Source: Histidinibacterium lentulum
GTDB taxonomy: Bacteria > Pseudomonadota > Alphaproteobacteria > Rhodobacterales > Rhodobacteraceae
Direction: 5' to 3'
NCBI RefSeq assembly: GCF_003789055.1
Contig: NZ_ML119082.1
Location: 1-64,000, forward strand
Length of the DNA: 64,000 nucleotides
This document shows positions 7,485-18,546 of the stretch, piece by piece; the first letter of the stretch is position 1; every line of letters begins with the position of its first letter. The position numbers were made by a program, and so were the translations under genes. Below the pieces are notes generated by a model. The model saw only the letters and a program-made list of their open reading frames with translations, searched no databases and was not told where the DNA came from.

Positions 7485-8425
7485 CGGACAAGGCGGGCCT
7501 GCTCGCCATCCTGGTTGCGCTCGGCGCGGGATGGGGCCTGACCACGCCGCTGATCAAGATTGCCGTCTCCACGGGCTACGGCCATTTCGGTCTCGTCTTC
7601 TGGCAGTTGGCTCTCGGCGCGGCGCTGCTCGGCGGCATCCTCGTGGCCCGGGGCCGGCTTCCGCGGCTCACCCCCGGCACGATGACATTCTGCACGATGA
7701 TCGCCGTTCTCGGAACCATCGTGCCGAATTCCGCCAGCTACCGCTCGGCGGTGGAGCTGCCGGGCGGGATCATGGCCATCGTGATCTCCACAGTGCCGAT
7801 GTTCGCCTTTCCCATCGCGCTCTCGCTGGGGATGGACCGTTTCTCGGCCCTGCGTTTCGCCGGCCTTGCCCTCGGTCTTGCCGGCGTCGCGCTGATCGCC
7901 CTGCCCGAGGCGAGCCTGCCCGACCCCGCCATGGCGCCCTGGCTTCTCGTCGCGCTGGTCGCGCCCTTCTGTTACGCGGTGGAGGGCAACGTGGTCGCGC
8001 GCTGGGGCACCTGGGGGATGGGGCCCGTTCAGGTGCTCTTCGGTGCCTCACTGATCGGCGCGTTCCTCGCCCTGCCGCTGGCGCTGGCCACCGGGCAGGC
8101 CTTCGTGCCGGCCTTTCCGCCCGGTCCCGCCGATGCGGCCCTGCTGGCGATCGGGGTGATCCATGCGACGGTCTATGCCACCTATGTCTGGCTCGTGGGC
8201 CGGGCCGGGTCGGTCTTCGCGGCGCAGGTCTCCTATCTGGTGACCGGATTCGGCGTGGTCTGGTCCATGGTCCTTCTGGGCGAACGCTACGCGTTCTGGA
8301 TCTGGCTCGCCCTCGCGCTGATGCTTGCTGGCATCGCCCTCGTGCAGCCGCGCCGGAGCGTGCCGCTTGCACCGCCAGCACCGGCGGTCCAAGGTGCGCT
8401 TCGGGCTGACGACGGGACCACATGA
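7481..8425 (+). CDS. EamA/DMT-family transporter
   Basis: A 314-residue membrane protein with about ten hydrophobic segments and the two-repeat EamA layout; substrate unknown. It starts within the stop of the YmdB-like gene (ATGA) and its own stop overlaps the start of the SLC13-type transporter, so three genes form one tightly packed unit. It is clearly different in sequence from the DMT exporter at the left end of the window, so this is not a local duplication. Confidence 0.88.
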   Translation: MTDKAGLLAILVALGAGWGLTTPLIKIAVSTGYGHFGLVFWQLALGAALLGGILVARGRLPRLTPGTMTFCTMIAVLGTIVPNSASYRSAVELPGGIMAIVISTVPMFAFPIALSLGMDRFSALRFAGLALGLAGVALIALPEASLPDPAMAPWLLVALVAPFCYAVEGNVVARWGTWGMGPVQVLFGASLIGAFLALPLALATGQAFVPAFPPGPADAALLAIGVIHATVYATYVWLVGRAGSVFAAQVSYLVTGFGVVWSMVLLGERYAFWIWLALALMLAGIALVQPRRSVPLAPPAPAVQGALRADDGTT

Positions 8426-10203
8426 TCGAGTTACTGCAGGTCTCCGCAACCGGAGAGGCGCTCATCACGCTCGGGATCGTCGTGCTGATGTTCACGGCCT
8501 TCCTGCGCGAGGCCTATCCACCCGAGGTCGTGGCCATAGCCGGAGCGGCGCTCATGCTCGTGGCGGGCGTCCTGCCCTACGACGCGGCGCTCGACGTGCT
8601 CTCGAACCCGGCGCCCTGGACCATCGCGGCGATGTTCGTGGTGATGGGCGCGCTGGTGCGCACGGGCTCCCTCGACGCCCTGACCTCCTTCGCCCAGAGC
8701 CATGCCAAGCGCAACCCGCGCGCCGCCATCGCGGGCATTCTCGCATCCGTCTTTCTCGGCTCGGCGATCATGAACAACACGCCGGTGGTCGTGGTGATGA
8801 TCCCGGTCATCGTGCAGCTCAGCCGGACCCTCGGCCGCCCGGCCTCCAAATACCTGATCCCGCTCAGCTATGCCGCAATCATGGGCGGCACGCTCACGCT
8901 GATCGGCACCTCCACGAACCTCCTCGTGGACGGTGTCGCCCGCAGCCAGGGTCTCGAGCCCTTCTCGATCTTCGAGATCACGCCTCTCGGACTGATCGTC
9001 TGCGCCTGGGGCATGGTCTACCTGCGCTTCATCGCGCCACGCCTTCTGCCTGACCGCGACAGCATGGCCACGCTGCTCTCGGACCGCTCGCGGATGCGCT
9101 TCTTCACCGAGGCGGTGATCCCGCCCGACTCGAACCTCATCGGCCGCGAGGTCACCGGCGTGCAGCTCTTCAAGCGCGAGGGCGTGCGGCTCATCGACGT
9201 GGTCCGCGGCGATCTCTCGCTCCGGCGCAACCTCAAGGGCGTCACGCTCCAGGTAGGCGACCGCGTGGTGCTCCGCACCGCCATGACCGAGCTCCTGAGC
9301 CTCCAGCGCAACAAGTCCCTGCGCCGGGTCGATCAGGTCTCGGCGGTGGAGACGACGACTGTCGAGGTGCTCATCACCCCGGGCTGCAAGATGGTGGGCC
9401 GTACGCTCGGCACCCTGCGCCTGCGCCGCCGCTTCGGGGTCTATGTCCTCGCCGTGCACCGGCGGAACCAGAACATCGGCCGCGCCATCGACGATCTCGT
9501 CGTCCGGGTCGGCGACACGCTCCTCCTCGAGGGCTCGCCCGACGACATCCAGCGCCTGGCCGTCGAGATGGGACTGGTCGACGTCTCCCAGCCCTCGGCG
9601 CGCGCCTACCGCCGCTCCCATGCGCCCATCGCCATCGGCGCACTCGTCGGCATCGTGGCGCTGGCGGCGCTCGGCGTGGCGCCGATCCTCGCCCTTGCCG
9701 TGATCGCCGTGGCCATCGTGCTGGTGACGGGCTGCATCGACGCCGACGAGGCCTTCGAATTCGTCGAGGGCCGCCTTCTTGCGCTGATCTTCGCCATGCT
9801 CGCCGTGGGCGCTGCCCTCGATCAGTCCGGCGCCGTGGTCCTGATCGCAGACGGGCTCTCTCCCTGGCTCCAGACCCTGCCGCCCTTCGTGGTGGTCTTC
9901 GCCATCTACCTGCTCTCCACGACCCTGACCGAGGTGGTGTCGAACAATGCCGTCGCCGTCGTCATGACCCCCATCGCCATCGGCATCGGCACCGCCCTCG
10001 GCATCGACCCCCGCCCGCTCGTGGTGGCGGTGATGTTCGCCTCCTCCGCGGCCTTCGCCACCCCTATCGGCTACCAGACCAACACGCTGGTCTACGGGCC
10101 TGGCGGCTACAAGTTCACCGATTTCCTCCGGGTCGGCGTGCCGCTGAACCTGTCGCTCGCGGTCATCGTCTCCGCCGCGATCCCCTTCATCTGGCCGCTC
10201 TGA
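8422..10203 (+). CDS. SLC13-type anion transporter with two RCK_C (TrkA-C) domains
   Basis: A 593-residue transporter: an N-terminal membrane half (about 15-210), a central cytoplasmic part with two TrkA-C/RCK_C domains (about 230-390), and a C-terminal membrane half. The paired re-entrant motifs MNNTP (early half) and SNNAVAVVMTP (late half) are typical of the divalent anion:Na+ symporter superfamily (sulfate, dicarboxylate, or silicate/arsenite-like substrates). RCK domains normally bind a regulatory ligand. The exact substrate cannot be read from sequence. Translationally coupled to the preceding DMT gene. Confidence 0.88.
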   Translation: MIELLQVSATGEALITLGIVVLMFTAFLREAYPPEVVAIAGAALMLVAGVLPYDAALDVLSNPAPWTIAAMFVVMGALVRTGSLDALTSFAQSHAKRNPRAAIAGILASVFLGSAIMNNTPVVVVMIPVIVQLSRTLGRPASKYLIPLSYAAIMGGTLTLIGTSTNLLVDGVARSQGLEPFSIFEITPLGLIVCAWGMVYLRFIAPRLLPDRDSMATLLSDRSRMRFFTEAVIPPDSNLIGREVTGVQLFKREGVRLIDVVRGDLSLRRNLKGVTLQVGDRVVLRTAMTELLSLQRNKSLRRVDQVSAVETTTVEVLITPGCKMVGRTLGTLRLRRRFGVYVLAVHRRNQNIGRAIDDLVVRVGDTLLLEGSPDDIQRLAVEMGLVDVSQPSARAYRRSHAPIAIGALVGIVALAALGVAPILALAVIAVAIVLVTGCIDADEAFEFVEGRLLALIFAMLAVGAALDQSGAVVLIADGLSPWLQTLPPFVVVFAIYLLSTTLTEVVSNNAVAVVMTPIAIGIGTALGIDPRPLVVAVMFASSAAFATPIGYQTNTLVYGPGGYKFTDFLRVGVPLNLSLAVIVSAAIPFIWPL

Positions 10204-10292
10204 CCGGCACCTCCCGCAATATCCTGTGAATGGTCCCGGGGATAACCCGTCGCGCGCGTGGACAGCGCCGTCCGCGGGGGCGATAAGGAAGC

Positions 10293-12182
10293 ATGTCCCT
10301 GCCCCCCGGATTCCTCGACGAGCTGCGCAGCCGGCTGAGCCTCGGCCAGGTCGTGGGCCGCAAGGTCCTGTGGGACAGCCGCAAGTCGAACCAGGCCAAG
10401 GGTGATCTCTGGGCGCCCTGCCCGTTCCACCAGGAAAAGACCGCCTCCTTCCACGTCGACGACCGCAAGGGCTACTACTACTGCTTCGGCTGTCACGCGA
10501 AGGGCGATGCCATCTCCTTCGTCCGCGAGACCGAGAACGTCGATTTCATCGAGGCCGTGCGCATACTCGCGGGCGAGGCCGGGATGCAGATGCCCGAACG
10601 CGATCCCGAGGCGGGCCGAGAGGCCGACCGCCGCGCGGGCCTCGCCGAGGTCATGGAGGAGGCGCTCAAGTTCTACCGCCTCCAGCTCCGGACCGCCGCC
10701 GCCGCCGAGGCCCGCGCCTATCTCGACCGCCGGGGCCTCTCGCCCGAGGCCCAGGCCCGCTGGGACATCGGCTTTGCGCCCCCGGGCTGGCAGGGCCTGG
10801 GCGATCATCTTCGCGCAAAAGGCATTCCCGACGACACGCTGATCGAGGCCGGGCTCGCCAAACGCTCGGATCGCGGCGGCAAGCCCTATGACGTCTTCCG
10901 CGACCGCATCCTCTTCCCGATCCGAGACCCCCGGGGACGCGTCATCGCCTTCGGCGGCCGGGCGATGGACCCGGGCGACGGCGCCAAATACCTCAACTCC
11001 CCCGAGACGCCCCTCTTCGACAAGTCGCGCACCCTCTACAACCACGGCCCCGCGCGCACCGCCGCGGGCAAGGGCCAGCCGCTGATCGTGGCCGAAGGCT
11101 ACATGGACGTGATCGCCCTCGCCGAACACGGCTTCGAGGCCGCCGTCGCGCCACTCGGGACCGCGGTGACCGAACATCACCTGATGCACCTCTGGCGCAT
11201 GGCCGACGAGCCGGTGATCGCCCTCGACGGCGACACCGCCGGCATCCGCGCCGCCCACCGCGCGCTCGACCTCGCCCTGCCGCTGCTCGCGCCGGGCAAG
11301 ACCCTGCGCTTCGTGTTGCTGCCGGAGGGACAGGACCCCGACGACCTGCTGCGCGCGCGCGGCACCCCCGCCATGCAGGAGCTTGTCGATACCGCCCGCC
11401 CCCTGATCTCGCTCCTGTGGCAGCGCGAGGTGGAGGCCCGTCCCCTCGACACGCCCGAACGCCGCGCGGCCTTCGACAAGGCGCTGGCCACCCGCACCGC
11501 GACGATCCGCGACGCTTCCGTGCGCCGGCACTACGAGGACGAGATCCGCCGCCTGCGCTGGGACCTCTTCCGCGCCTCCCCGGGCAAGGGCGCGCGCCGC
11601 CGCGCGACCCCTCCCCCTGCGAAGACCTCCGCCCTCGCCCGCGGCGGCCTCTCCGAGGAGGCGCTGCGCGAGACGGTGATCCTTGCCATCCTCGCCGCCA
11701 CGCCCGCCGTCATGGATGATTTCGCCGCCGATCTCGAAGGTCTCGCCTTCTCCGACCCCGCTCGCGCCGCCATCGCGCACGACCTCATGACGGGGGCGGC
11801 GCCCGCGGACCTGCGCGACCGCCTCGCCGCCCATCCGCAGATCGCGATCTGCCCCGCCATCCGCCGCGCCGGCGATCTCGAGACCGCGCGCCTCTGCCTC
11901 AGCGAGGAACTGGCGAAACTCGCCGCCTCCCGCGGTCACGCGGTCGAGATCGCCGAGGCCGAGGCAGACCTTGCGGGCGAGGGGGCGGGGGAATATCTGA
12001 CTCGGCGTCTGGCCCTGTCGGGCCGCGCACGGGACCGCGCGGGTCGGGCCGGATTCGCCGAGGATCGCACGGCTTATGAGCGGGCGGATAACGGGGCTCT
12101 CGTGGACCGTGACGAAAGGGCCCGATTCGCCGCGCTTCTGACGGAAATCGGCTTTGAAAAACCGGGCGGTGAGACTACCTGA
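10293..12182 (+). CDS. dnaG: DNA primase DnaG
   Basis: A 629-residue primase that makes RNA primers at the replication fork. The N-terminal CHC2 zinc finger uses Cys43, His46, Cys64 and Cys67. The Toprim core follows with the acidic motifs VAEGYMDV and ALDGDTAG, and the C-terminal part is the helicase-interaction region with an Arg-rich, Ala/Pro-rich linker before it. Start ATG follows an AAGGAAG ribosome binding site. It lies directly upstream of rpoD, the conserved dnaG-rpoD macromolecular synthesis arrangement. Confidence 0.97.
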   Translation: MSLPPGFLDELRSRLSLGQVVGRKVLWDSRKSNQAKGDLWAPCPFHQEKTASFHVDDRKGYYYCFGCHAKGDAISFVRETENVDFIEAVRILAGEAGMQMPERDPEAGREADRRAGLAEVMEEALKFYRLQLRTAAAAEARAYLDRRGLSPEAQARWDIGFAPPGWQGLGDHLRAKGIPDDTLIEAGLAKRSDRGGKPYDVFRDRILFPIRDPRGRVIAFGGRAMDPGDGAKYLNSPETPLFDKSRTLYNHGPARTAAGKGQPLIVAEGYMDVIALAEHGFEAAVAPLGTAVTEHHLMHLWRMADEPVIALDGDTAGIRAAHRALDLALPLLAPGKTLRFVLLPEGQDPDDLLRARGTPAMQELVDTARPLISLLWQREVEARPLDTPERRAAFDKALATRTATIRDASVRRHYEDEIRRLRWDLFRASPGKGARRRATPPPAKTSALARGGLSEEALRETVILAILAATPAVMDDFAADLEGLAFSDPARAAIAHDLMTGAAPADLRDRLAAHPQIAICPAIRRAGDLETARLCLSEELAKLAASRGHAVEIAEAEADLAGEGAGEYLTRRLALSGRARDRAGRAGFAEDRTAYERADNGALVDRDERARFAALLTEIGFEKPGGETT

Positions 12183-12295
12183 CATCAAGGCACACGGCAG
12201 AGAAAAAGCCCGGGGCATCTTGCGAATCATCCTCCGCGCCCCTTGATTCGGAAAAATCGCCTGACGCCGGCCCGCCGGCAGATCGAGGAGCTTAC

Positions 12296-14281
<1,986 letters not shown>

Positions 14282-14290
14282 CACCGGCGT

Positions 14291-14308
14291 CCGGCCCGCC
14301 CGGGCCGG
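14291..14308 (+). terminator. GC hairpin after rpoD
   Basis: Perfect 8-bp stem CCGGCCCG / CGGGCCGG with a 2-base loop, 9 bases after the rpoD stop. No T-run follows, so termination here is plausible but not classical. Confidence 0.35.
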
Positions 14309-14371
14309 TCGACGCACCGCACAGGACAGACCCCGCGCCTTTGCGGCGCCACAGGAGAGAGAGAACCGCCC

Positions 14372-14644
14372 ATGTCGCTCTGGTCCCGCCTGTTCGGCAG
14401 CTCAAGCGCGTCCCAAGGCCCCGAGCCGACCGAGCATGACGGCTTTCTCATCTACCCCGAGCCCGTCCGCGAAGGCACCAAGTGGCGCATCGCCGCCCGC
14501 ATCGAAAAGGCCATGGGTGACGAGATCAGGCGGCACGACATGGTGCGCGCCGACCTGCTCGACAGCCAGGACGAGGCGGTCGAGGCGACCCTTCGCAAGG
14601 CCCGCCAGATGATCGACGAACAGGGCGCGGGCATCTTCCACTGA
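14372..14644 (+). CDS. HlyU-family small protein
   Basis: A 90-residue protein with the HlyU-domain pattern ([23 protein letters not shown] then [19 protein letters not shown]). HlyU in Vibrio is annotated as a transcriptional activator of haemolysin, but the alphaproteobacterial small proteins bearing this domain have no demonstrated role, and no DNA-binding helix is obvious here. An AGGAGAGAGAG ribosome binding site precedes the ATG. It follows rpoD and precedes a reductase-like gene, without overlap. Confidence 0.75.
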   Translation: MSLWSRLFGSSSASQGPEPTEHDGFLIYPEPVREGTKWRIAARIEKAMGDEIRRHDMVRADLLDSQDEAVEATLRKARQMIDEQGAGIFH

Positions 14645-14683
14645 TCCGGGACCCCGGTGCCCGTGCCATACCGAAGGCTCTCC

Positions 14684-15235
14684 ATGCGCCCTCGCTTCAC
14701 TCTTGTCGTGGTCACGAGCCGTGACGGCTTCATCGGCCGCACCCCCACGGAGTCGCCCCACACATGGGCCTCCCCCGAGGAGCAGCGCCTGTTCCTGTCG
14801 GAGGTCGCCGCCGCCGACTGGGCCGTCATGGGCCGCCGCACCCATGAGGCCGCCGACCGGCCCGACAGGCGCCGCATCGTCTTTTCCGGTGCCGCGGGCG
14901 CCGGCGACTGGCGCAGGCCCGGTCAGCTCTGGCTCGATCCGGCCACGCTGGCACCCGCCGATCTGGAGGCTCTGGTGTCGGACGTGCACCCGCTCAAGGC
15001 CGGGCTGATCCTGGGCGGCACCCGGGTCCATGACTGGTTCCTCGCCCATGACGCCATCGACGAGGTCCATCTGACGGTCGAGCCCTTGACCTTCGACACC
15101 GGCCTGCCGCTCTTCGGCGCTCACCGCGGCGATCCGCGCAGCCTCCTGCCGGCGCTCGGGTTCACCAGCACGGGCGAGACGCCCCTCAACCCGGGCGGCA
15201 CCGCCTATTCGGTCTGGACCCCGGCGCGGTCCTGA
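14684..15235 (+). CDS. DHFR/RibD-C-like reductase domain protein
   Basis: A 183-residue stand-alone protein of the dihydrofolate reductase/RibD C-terminal superfamily. Visible signatures are FTLVVVTSRDGFIGR at the start, a central AVMGRRTHEAA, the nucleotide-binding GLILGGTRVHDWFL and C-terminal DEVHLTVEPL. Members are NADPH-dependent reductases of pteridine- or pyrimidine-like substrates; the substrate here is unknown. The ATG giving MRPRFTLVV is preferred to one 27 bases upstream because family proteins start at this strand. Its stop codon sits in the loop of a strong hairpin shared with the convergent dodecin gene. Confidence 0.75.
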   Translation: MRPRFTLVVVTSRDGFIGRTPTESPHTWASPEEQRLFLSEVAAADWAVMGRRTHEAADRPDRRRIVFSGAAGAGDWRRPGQLWLDPATLAPADLEALVSDVHPLKAGLILGGTRVHDWFLAHDAIDEVHLTVEPLTFDTGLPLFGAHRGDPRSLLPALGFTSTGETPLNPGGTAYSVWTPARS

Positions 15236-15246
15236 CCGCGCCGGGG
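15219..15246. terminator. Bidirectional hairpin between convergent genes
   Basis: Perfect 11-bp stem CCCCGGCGCGG / CCGCGCCGGGG with a 6-base loop that contains the reductase stop codon. It lies between the convergent reductase and dodecin genes and could end transcripts from both sides. No T-run on either side. Confidence 0.4.
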
Positions 15247-15256
15247 CTGCCGTGGC

Positions 15257-15460
15257 TCAGTCGTCAAGCACGAAGGTCACGGCGAGGTTGACGCGGTAGG
15301 CCGCGACCTTGCCGTCGGACACCTCGACATTGCTGTCCTTCACCCAGGCGCTGGTGATGTTGCGCAGGGTCTTCGAGGCCCGCTCGATGCCGTGCGTGAC
15401 GGCATCGTCGAAACTCGTGCTCGATGTGGCGGAAATCTCCGTGACTCGTGCAACGGACAT
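15257..15460 (-). CDS. Dodecin
   Basis: A 67-residue protein matching bacterial dodecins, which assemble into hollow dodecamers that bind and store flavins. The order of motifs fits: VARVTEISATSSTSFDDAV, then GIERASKTLRNITSAWVKD and the final strand with YRVNLAVTFVLDD. Trp41, within the SAWV motif, corresponds to the flavin-stacking tryptophan in characterised dodecins. The ATG follows a GGGAGACAC ribosome binding site. It is minus-strand, next to a DUF378 protein gene on the same strand. Confidence 0.9.
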   Translation of the reverse strand: MSVARVTEISATSSTSFDDAVTHGIERASKTLRNITSAWVKDSNVEVSDGKVAAYRVNLAVTFVLDD

Positions 15461-15499
15461 GGTGTGTCTCCCTTGGTTTCGCTTGCAGTGACGCCGCGA

Positions 15500-15718
15500 T
15501 CAAGTCGTGTGGCGGGTCCGGTCGTGGTCCATCAGCGGCTTCAGAAGCGCGAAGCCATAGATCGCGGCGAGGCCGACGAGGATGTAGACGAGAGTCGTCA
15601 GCCAGGTATCGACGCCGAAGAGCGCCGAAACGAGATTGAGATCGAAGAGCCCGACAAGGCCCCAGTTCAGCCCGCCCCCGATGATCAGGATCAGGGCGGT
15701 GATGGTCAGCGCTTTCAT
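15500..15718 (-). CDS. DUF378 (YuzA-like) membrane protein
   Basis: A 72-residue protein with two membrane segments. The motif GGGLNWGLVGLFDLNLVSALFG followed by a second hydrophobic helix and YGFALLKPL is the DUF378/YuzA pattern. Function is unknown for the family; in other bacteria such genes are often stress-induced. The start is set at the ATG giving MKALTITALIL after an AAGGAGCAGC ribosome binding site; a 31-residue upstream extension is not family-like. Probably in one transcript with dodecin, 39 bases downstream. Confidence 0.82.
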   Translation of the reverse strand: MKALTITALILIIGGGLNWGLVGLFDLNLVSALFGVDTWLTTLVYILVGLAAIYGFALLKPLMDHDRTRHTT

Positions 15719-15955
15719 GTGCTGCTCCTTGCCAGATCTCTTGGAACGACATCGCGGCAGGAGCGCCGACGTTCCGCTCCGGCCGGCCGAAATGAGGCAT
15801 GGCGGACTCACCTGCGGGAAATCTCGGCCCGGATCCGCCGTTCACTGACCCTGGGGTGCCCGGACGCGGTATGCTGATCGTCAGGGCGGTGAGGTACCGT
15901 CCGGCGGCACCATCACGCAGAGCAGCGCCGCAAACCCACAAGAGGACCGAAGTCC

Positions 15956-16225
15956 ATGGAACCCACCAAGACCCCGCTCACCGAAGAGCAGAAACTGCGG
16001 CGCCGGGCTGGCCGCACCCTCGCGCGCGCCATGTTCGTCGAGCGCATCAAGGAAACCCGTCCGGAGCTCACCGCCGAGGAGCGCAAGGAAGCCTGGAAGG
16101 CGGAAGGCAAGGCCGAGACTCGTCGCGCCATGCGCTATCTGCGCAAGCTTCACGGCTCGGGCATCGGCCTCACCGTTGTCGCCGCCGATGCGGCCGGGAC
16201 GGACGCCGACGAAGCCGCCGCCTGA
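15956..16225 (+). CDS. Small charged protein of unknown function
   Basis: An 89-residue cytosolic protein with no signal peptide or membrane segment. It is rich in Arg, Lys, Glu and Ala, with a helical central part (EERKEAWKAEGKAETRRAMR) and an acidic Ala tail. I do not recognise a family. Codon use is like its neighbours (high GC at third positions). The gene is followed by a hairpin and then by the YjbQ-like gene, so the two might share a promoter. Confidence 0.6.
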   Translation: MEPTKTPLTEEQKLRRRAGRTLARAMFVERIKETRPELTAEERKEAWKAEGKAETRRAMRYLRKLHGSGIGLTVVAADAAGTDADEAAA

Positions 16226-16232
16226 CCGGAGA

Positions 16233-16253
16233 GGGGCCGGCCCGTCCGGCCCC
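16233..16253 (+). terminator. Hairpin between the small gene and yjbQ-like gene
   Basis: Perfect 8-bp stem GGGGCCGG / CCGGCCCC, loop CCCGT, followed by GACTTT. It ends 8 bases before the next start codon, so it could be a terminator for the upstream gene or could mask the ribosome binding site of the downstream one. Confidence 0.35.
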
Positions 16254-16261
16254 GACTTTCC

Positions 16262-16672
16262 ATGCAGACCACGTTCGAATTCCGCACCGATGGCCCGGGC
16301 CTCACCGACATCACCGCCGGCATCGCGGCGTGGATTCCGCCCGGGGCCGAGGGACTCCTGACCCTCTTCATCCGCCACACGTCCTGTTCGCTCCTGATCC
16401 AGGAGAACGCCGACCCCGACGTGCAACGCGACCTCCTCGCCTGGCTCGGCCGGTTCATCCCGCCTTCCGACGACCCCGCCATGAGCTACCTGCGCCATAC
16501 CGCCGAGGGCCCGGATGATATGCCGGCCCATCTGAAGGCGGCCGTGCTGCCGGTCAGCTTGCAGATTCCCGTTCAGAGCGGGCGGATGCGGCTGGGAACT
16601 TGGCAATCCGTTTACCTTTTCGAACATCGGACCCGTCCGCGCAGCCGCGAAGTCGCCGCACATCTCGCCTGA
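16262..16672 (+). CDS. YjbQ/UPF0047 family protein
   Basis: A 136-residue protein with the UPF0047 motifs: LFIRHTSCSLLIQENADPDV, then AMSYLRHTAEGPDDMPAHLKA, then LGTWQSVYLFEHR. The conserved His residues form the presumed metal site. E. coli YjbQ has weak thiamine phosphate synthase activity when overproduced; the native role is not settled. The start ATG lies immediately after a hairpin and has no good ribosome binding site, which makes the initiation signal unusual. Confidence 0.88.
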   Translation: MQTTFEFRTDGPGLTDITAGIAAWIPPGAEGLLTLFIRHTSCSLLIQENADPDVQRDLLAWLGRFIPPSDDPAMSYLRHTAEGPDDMPAHLKAAVLPVSLQIPVQSGRMRLGTWQSVYLFEHRTRPRSREVAAHLA

Positions 16673-16844
16673 CGGCGCGTCGTCTCATTGCGGCTGAGTC
16701 TCCCGCGCCACGGCCGCGGCCTCAGGATGTTGGGGCGCCTCGTGCCCCCTACCCAAGCGCTGCCACCCTCCCTATAGTTCTCGGCAAGAAGGGCCGAACG
16801 CCCCCAAGAGGCGGAATGCCCAGAGGCAGAGAAGGGGACCCCGC

Positions 16845-17312
16845 ATGCGCTGTCCGTTTTGCGGCAATGTCGATACACAGGTGAAGGACTCGCGTCCCGC
16901 CGAGGACCATGTGGCGATCCGCAGGCGGCGCTTCTGTCCGGCCTGCGGCGGCCGCTTCACCACCTATGAACGCGTCCAGCTCCGCGACCTCGTCGTGGTC
17001 AAGTCGAGCGGCCGGCGCGAGGATTTCGACCGCGACAAGCTCGAACGCTCGATCCGCATCGCCCTGCAGAAGCGTCCCATCGAGCCCGAGCGCATGGACC
17101 AGATGATCTCCGGCATCGTCCGCCGGCTGGAAAGCATGGGCGAGACCGACATCCCCTCCAAGGTCATCGGCGAGATCGTGATGGAAAGCCTCGCCCGGAT
17201 CGACACCGTGGCCTATGTGCGCTTCGCCAGCGTCTACAAGAACTTCCAGGCCGCCGACGATTTCGACAAGTTCGTCAGCGAGTTGCGTCCGAACGCCGCC
17301 GACGGGCGCTGA
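16845..17312 (+). CDS. nrdR: Ribonucleotide reductase repressor NrdR
   Basis: A 155-residue repressor. The N-terminal zinc ribbon uses Cys3, Cys6, Cys31 and Cys34; the ATP-cone domain follows (about 46-136) and senses ATP/dATP. NrdR binds NrdR boxes upstream of ribonucleotide reductase genes; no nrd genes are present in this window. An AGAAGGGG ribosome binding site precedes the ATG. It is directly followed by ribD, a common genomic pairing. Confidence 0.96.
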   Translation: MRCPFCGNVDTQVKDSRPAEDHVAIRRRRFCPACGGRFTTYERVQLRDLVVVKSSGRREDFDRDKLERSIRIALQKRPIEPERMDQMISGIVRRLESMGETDIPSKVIGEIVMESLARIDTVAYVRFASVYKNFQAADDFDKFVSELRPNAADGR

Positions 17313-17316
17313 GGGG

Positions 17317-18426
17317 GTGACGCCGGAGGACGACCTGCGCTTCATGGGCGCGGCGCTCGCCCTCGGCCGCCGCGGCCTCGGCCGCACCTGGCCCAATCCT
17401 GCCGTGGGCTGCGTGCTGGTGCGGGACGGACGCATCCTCGCGCGCGCCCGCACGGCCGATGGCGGCCGCCCCCATGCCGAAACGCAGGCCCTGACCCGCA
17501 CCGACGCCCGCGGCGCCACCGCCTATGTGACGCTGGAGCCCTGCGCCCACGAGGGTGCGACGCCCTCCTGCGCCGCGGAACTGACGAAGGCCGGCATCGC
17601 CCGCGCCGTGATCGCCTGCCGCGATCCCGATCCCCGAACCTCCGGAGAGGGGATCGCACGCCTGCGCGCCGCGAACATCCCCGTCACCGAGGGCATCCGC
17701 CGCGCCGAGGCCGAGGCGGACCTCGCGGGCTACCTTCTCAGCCGCACCCGGGGTCGCCCGCGCGTGACGCTGAAGCTCGCGGCCTCTCTCGACGGACGCA
17801 TCGCCACCGCCTCCGGCGAGAGCCGCTGGATCACCGCGCCCCCCGCCCGCCGCCTCGTGCACGCGCTCCGCGCCCGCCACGACGCCGTGATGGTGGGCGC
17901 GGGCACCGCCCGCACCGACGATCCGCTCCTCACCGTCCGCGACATCGGCCACGACCGCCAGCCGGTCCGCGTGGTCCTGTCGCGCCGCCTCGACCTGCCC
18001 TTCCCCAGTGCCCTCACCGCCACGCTCGACGCGGCGCCCCTCTGGCTTTGCCACGGCCCCGAGGCCACCGAGGAGGCCCGCGCGCGCTGGTCCTCCGACC
18101 CTCGCGTCCACCTCCTCGAATGCGCCACCGAGGGCCGCCAGCTTTCCCCCGCCGCGGTCCTTTCCGCCCTGGGGACGGCGGGCCTCACGTCCGTCTTCTG
18201 CGAAGGCGGCGGCAGCCTCGCCGCGTCCCTCCTCGAGGCCGGCCTCGTCGACGAACTCGTCTGCTTCACCGCGGGCACCGCCCTCGGCGCCGAAGGCACG
18301 CCCATGATCGGCGCCCTGGGCCTCGACAGCCTCGCCGCCGCCCCCCGCTTCACCCTCCACGAGACCCGCGCCATCGGGCCGGACGTTCTCCATGTCTGGC
18401 GCCGTCTCCCCCTCTTTTCTGGCTGA
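17317..18426 (+). CDS. ribD: Bifunctional riboflavin biosynthesis deaminase/reductase RibD
   Basis: A 369-residue two-domain enzyme for steps two and three of riboflavin synthesis. The N-terminal cytidine-deaminase-like domain has the zinc motif PHAETQAL and PCAHEGATPSC. The C-terminal reductase domain carries TLKLAASLDGRIA and the NADPH-binding GLTSVFCEGGGSLAASLL. The likely start is GTG four bases after the nrdR stop; the first ATG is nine codons further in. The stop codon lies inside a copy of the 25-bp dispersed repeat. Confidence 0.94.
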   Translation: MTPEDDLRFMGAALALGRRGLGRTWPNPAVGCVLVRDGRILARARTADGGRPHAETQALTRTDARGATAYVTLEPCAHEGATPSCAAELTKAGIARAVIACRDPDPRTSGEGIARLRAANIPVTEGIRRAEAEADLAGYLLSRTRGRPRVTLKLAASLDGRIATASGESRWITAPPARRLVHALRARHDAVMVGAGTARTDDPLLTVRDIGHDRQPVRVVLSRRLDLPFPSALTATLDAAPLWLCHGPEATEEARARWSSDPRVHLLECATEGRQLSPAAVLSALGTAGLTSVFCEGGGSLAASLLEAGLVDELVCFTAGTALGAEGTPMIGALGLDSLAAAPRFTLHETRAIGPDVLHVWRRLPLFSG

Positions 18427-18439
18427 AAATATCCGGGAG
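18415..18439 (+). repeat. Dispersed 25-bp repeat, copy 1
   Basis: Starts TTTTCTGGCTGAAAATATCC and continues GGGAG. It overlaps the last 12 bases of ribD, supplying its stop codon. The same motif occurs near 41.49, 44.33 and 55.33 kb, always at a gene end. Confidence 0.7.
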
Positions 18440-18445
18440 GGGGAA

Positions 18446-18464
18446 TTGGCGCCGCAGGCGCCAA
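18446..18464 (+). terminator. GCA-triloop hairpin after ribD
   Basis: Perfect 8-bp stem TTGGCGCC / GGCGCCAA with a GCA loop, 20 bases after the ribD stop and directly after the dispersed repeat. No T-run follows. Confidence 0.4.
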
Positions 18465-18494
18465 GGGGGAGGGCAAGGCCCTCCCCGACCCCAC

Positions 18495-18521
18495 AAAAAA
18501 AGAGGCGGCCCGAAGGCCGCC
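18495..18521 (-). terminator. Intrinsic terminator of the BI-1 family gene
   Basis: Read on the minus strand: a 7-bp GC stem GGCGGCC / GGCCGCC with a TTCG tetraloop, followed by TC and seven T. This is the most classical Rho-independent terminator in the window; it begins 26 bases after the BI-1 gene stop. Confidence 0.85.
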
Positions 18522-18546
18522 CCCGCTGGATCCGATGATCCTGCCG

